Shown in pieces: positions 4,638-5,073 of a stretch of DNA of 5,073 bases. The DNA is from Dorea sp. CAG:317 (GTDB lineage: Bacteria; Bacillota; Clostridia; Lachnospirales; Lachnospiraceae). The notes beneath the pieces were generated by a model. The model ran no database searches and was not told the origin of the DNA. It saw only the letters and a program-made list of their open reading frames with translations. A program made the translations under genes and the position numbers. The DNA lies in contig FR892668.1 in NCBI GenBank assembly GCA_000433535.1, positions 181,281 to 186,353 on the forward strand, in the 5' to 3' direction. How positions within the stretch are numbered: the stretch's first letter is position 1; each line of letters opens with the position of its first letter.

Positions 4638-5073
4638 ATGAATAATCTTGAAAAAATCCAAAAGACAATGAAGGTCTTTCAAACACTAACGAAGATTGTA
4701 TTGGTATTTAGTTTTGTGGCGATTGCCTTTACATTAGTGGCTGGCAGCGTAAGTTTGATGGCAGATAAACTTCCATTTGGCGAGCTTCTGCAAAGGTTGC
4801 TTATAGAAGCTGACAGAACGATTGACAATCGTGAAATAGGAATAGCCCTGCTCTGTGAAAGCGTGGTTTTGATTTTCGGAGCGATTGAAGCTATTTGTGT
4901 TTGCAGATATTTTAAGTTGGAACTGAGCGAGGGAACACCTTTTACCGAAACAGGAGCAAAAAGCATAACGAAGCTCGGAATACTCTTTATTGTTGTAGAT
5001 ATTTTATCAGCAGCATTTTCCTCTGCGATGGAAAAGTTTGCGTTTTTTTCAGAAGGGATTGATAACGGCGGGG
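4638..5073 (+). CDS. Multi-pass membrane protein (DUF2975-like), 3' end outside window
   Basis: The frame is open from the ATG at 4638 to the window's right edge, giving 145 residues without a stop. A positively charged N-terminus (MNNLEKIQKTMKVFQTLTK) leads into a first hydrophobic segment at about 20-41 (IVLVFSFVAIAFTLVAGSV). A second lies at about 67-88 (IGIALLCESVVLIFGAIEAI) and a third at about 112-130 (LGILFIVVDILSAAF). Between the second and third lies LSEGTPFTETGAKSITKLG, a stretch resembling the linker of DUF2975-type proteins, which often neighbour small XRE regulators (from memory). It is an inner-membrane protein with no known reaction. It sits 19 bp after the XRE gene with its own ribosome binding site, which suggests a regulator and membrane-partner pair. 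The C-terminal end, and so the full number of membrane segments, cannot be seen. The DUF2975 name is tentative; membrane location is firm. Confidence 0.78.
   Translation, partial: MNNLEKIQKTMKVFQTLTKIVLVFSFVAIAFTLVAGSVSLMADKLPFGELLQRLLIEADRTIDNREIGIALLCESVVLIFGAIEAICVCRYFKLELSEGTPFTETGAKSITKLGILFIVVDILSAAFSSAMEKFAFFSEGIDNGG

Overview
The window looks like a low-GC member of the Bacillota, most likely class Clostridia (a gut Lachnospiraceae-like genome fits). The evidence is strong AGGAGG-type ribosome binding sites, two GTG starts that follow good Shine-Dalgarno sites, a clostridial transposon gene (tnpV) remnant, and protein families typical of that group. The taxonomic call is inference from family resemblance only.

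Layout. (1) Positions 1-1694 are intact chromosomal-type genes on the + strand: the C-terminal part of a patatin-like phospholipase, and 25 bp later a fusion of an HD-domain 5'-deoxynucleotidase-like enzyme to a GNAT acetyltransferase. (2) Positions about 1695-2168 are a mobile-element scar: a tnpV gene that has lost its middle and its frame, a good intrinsic terminator, and an inverted repeat around that terminator. (3) Positions 2190-3547 are a compact regulatory unit: a promoter with two matching palindromic operators, a TetR-family regulator, and a flavodoxin-fold NAD(P)H oxidoreductase with an iron-sulfur-flavoprotein-like cysteine motif. One base is missing from the oxidoreductase gene, so it is split into two frames. 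(4) Positions 3670-5073 hold a second regulatory unit: a candidate promoter, an XRE-type helix-turn-helix protein with a large beta-strand-rich C-terminal domain, and a multi-pass membrane protein that runs off the end.

How the genes work together. The TetR protein very probably represses its own promoter through the twin TTGAAC-N3-GTTCAA sites, which would control the oxidoreductase in the same transcript; its ligand is unknown. The frameshift suggests the enzyme is now lost or truncated, unless it is a sequencing error or is bypassed during expression. The XRE protein and the membrane protein are 19 bp apart and probably form one transcript in which the two products act together, but this is not shown. 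No rRNA, tRNA, CRISPR array or complete insertion sequence is visible, and no stretch over 300 bases lacks a gene. No complete new system can be claimed. The most interesting signals are the twin operators, the frameshifted Fe-S-like flavoprotein, the HD-GNAT fusion and the XRE/beta-domain/membrane pair.
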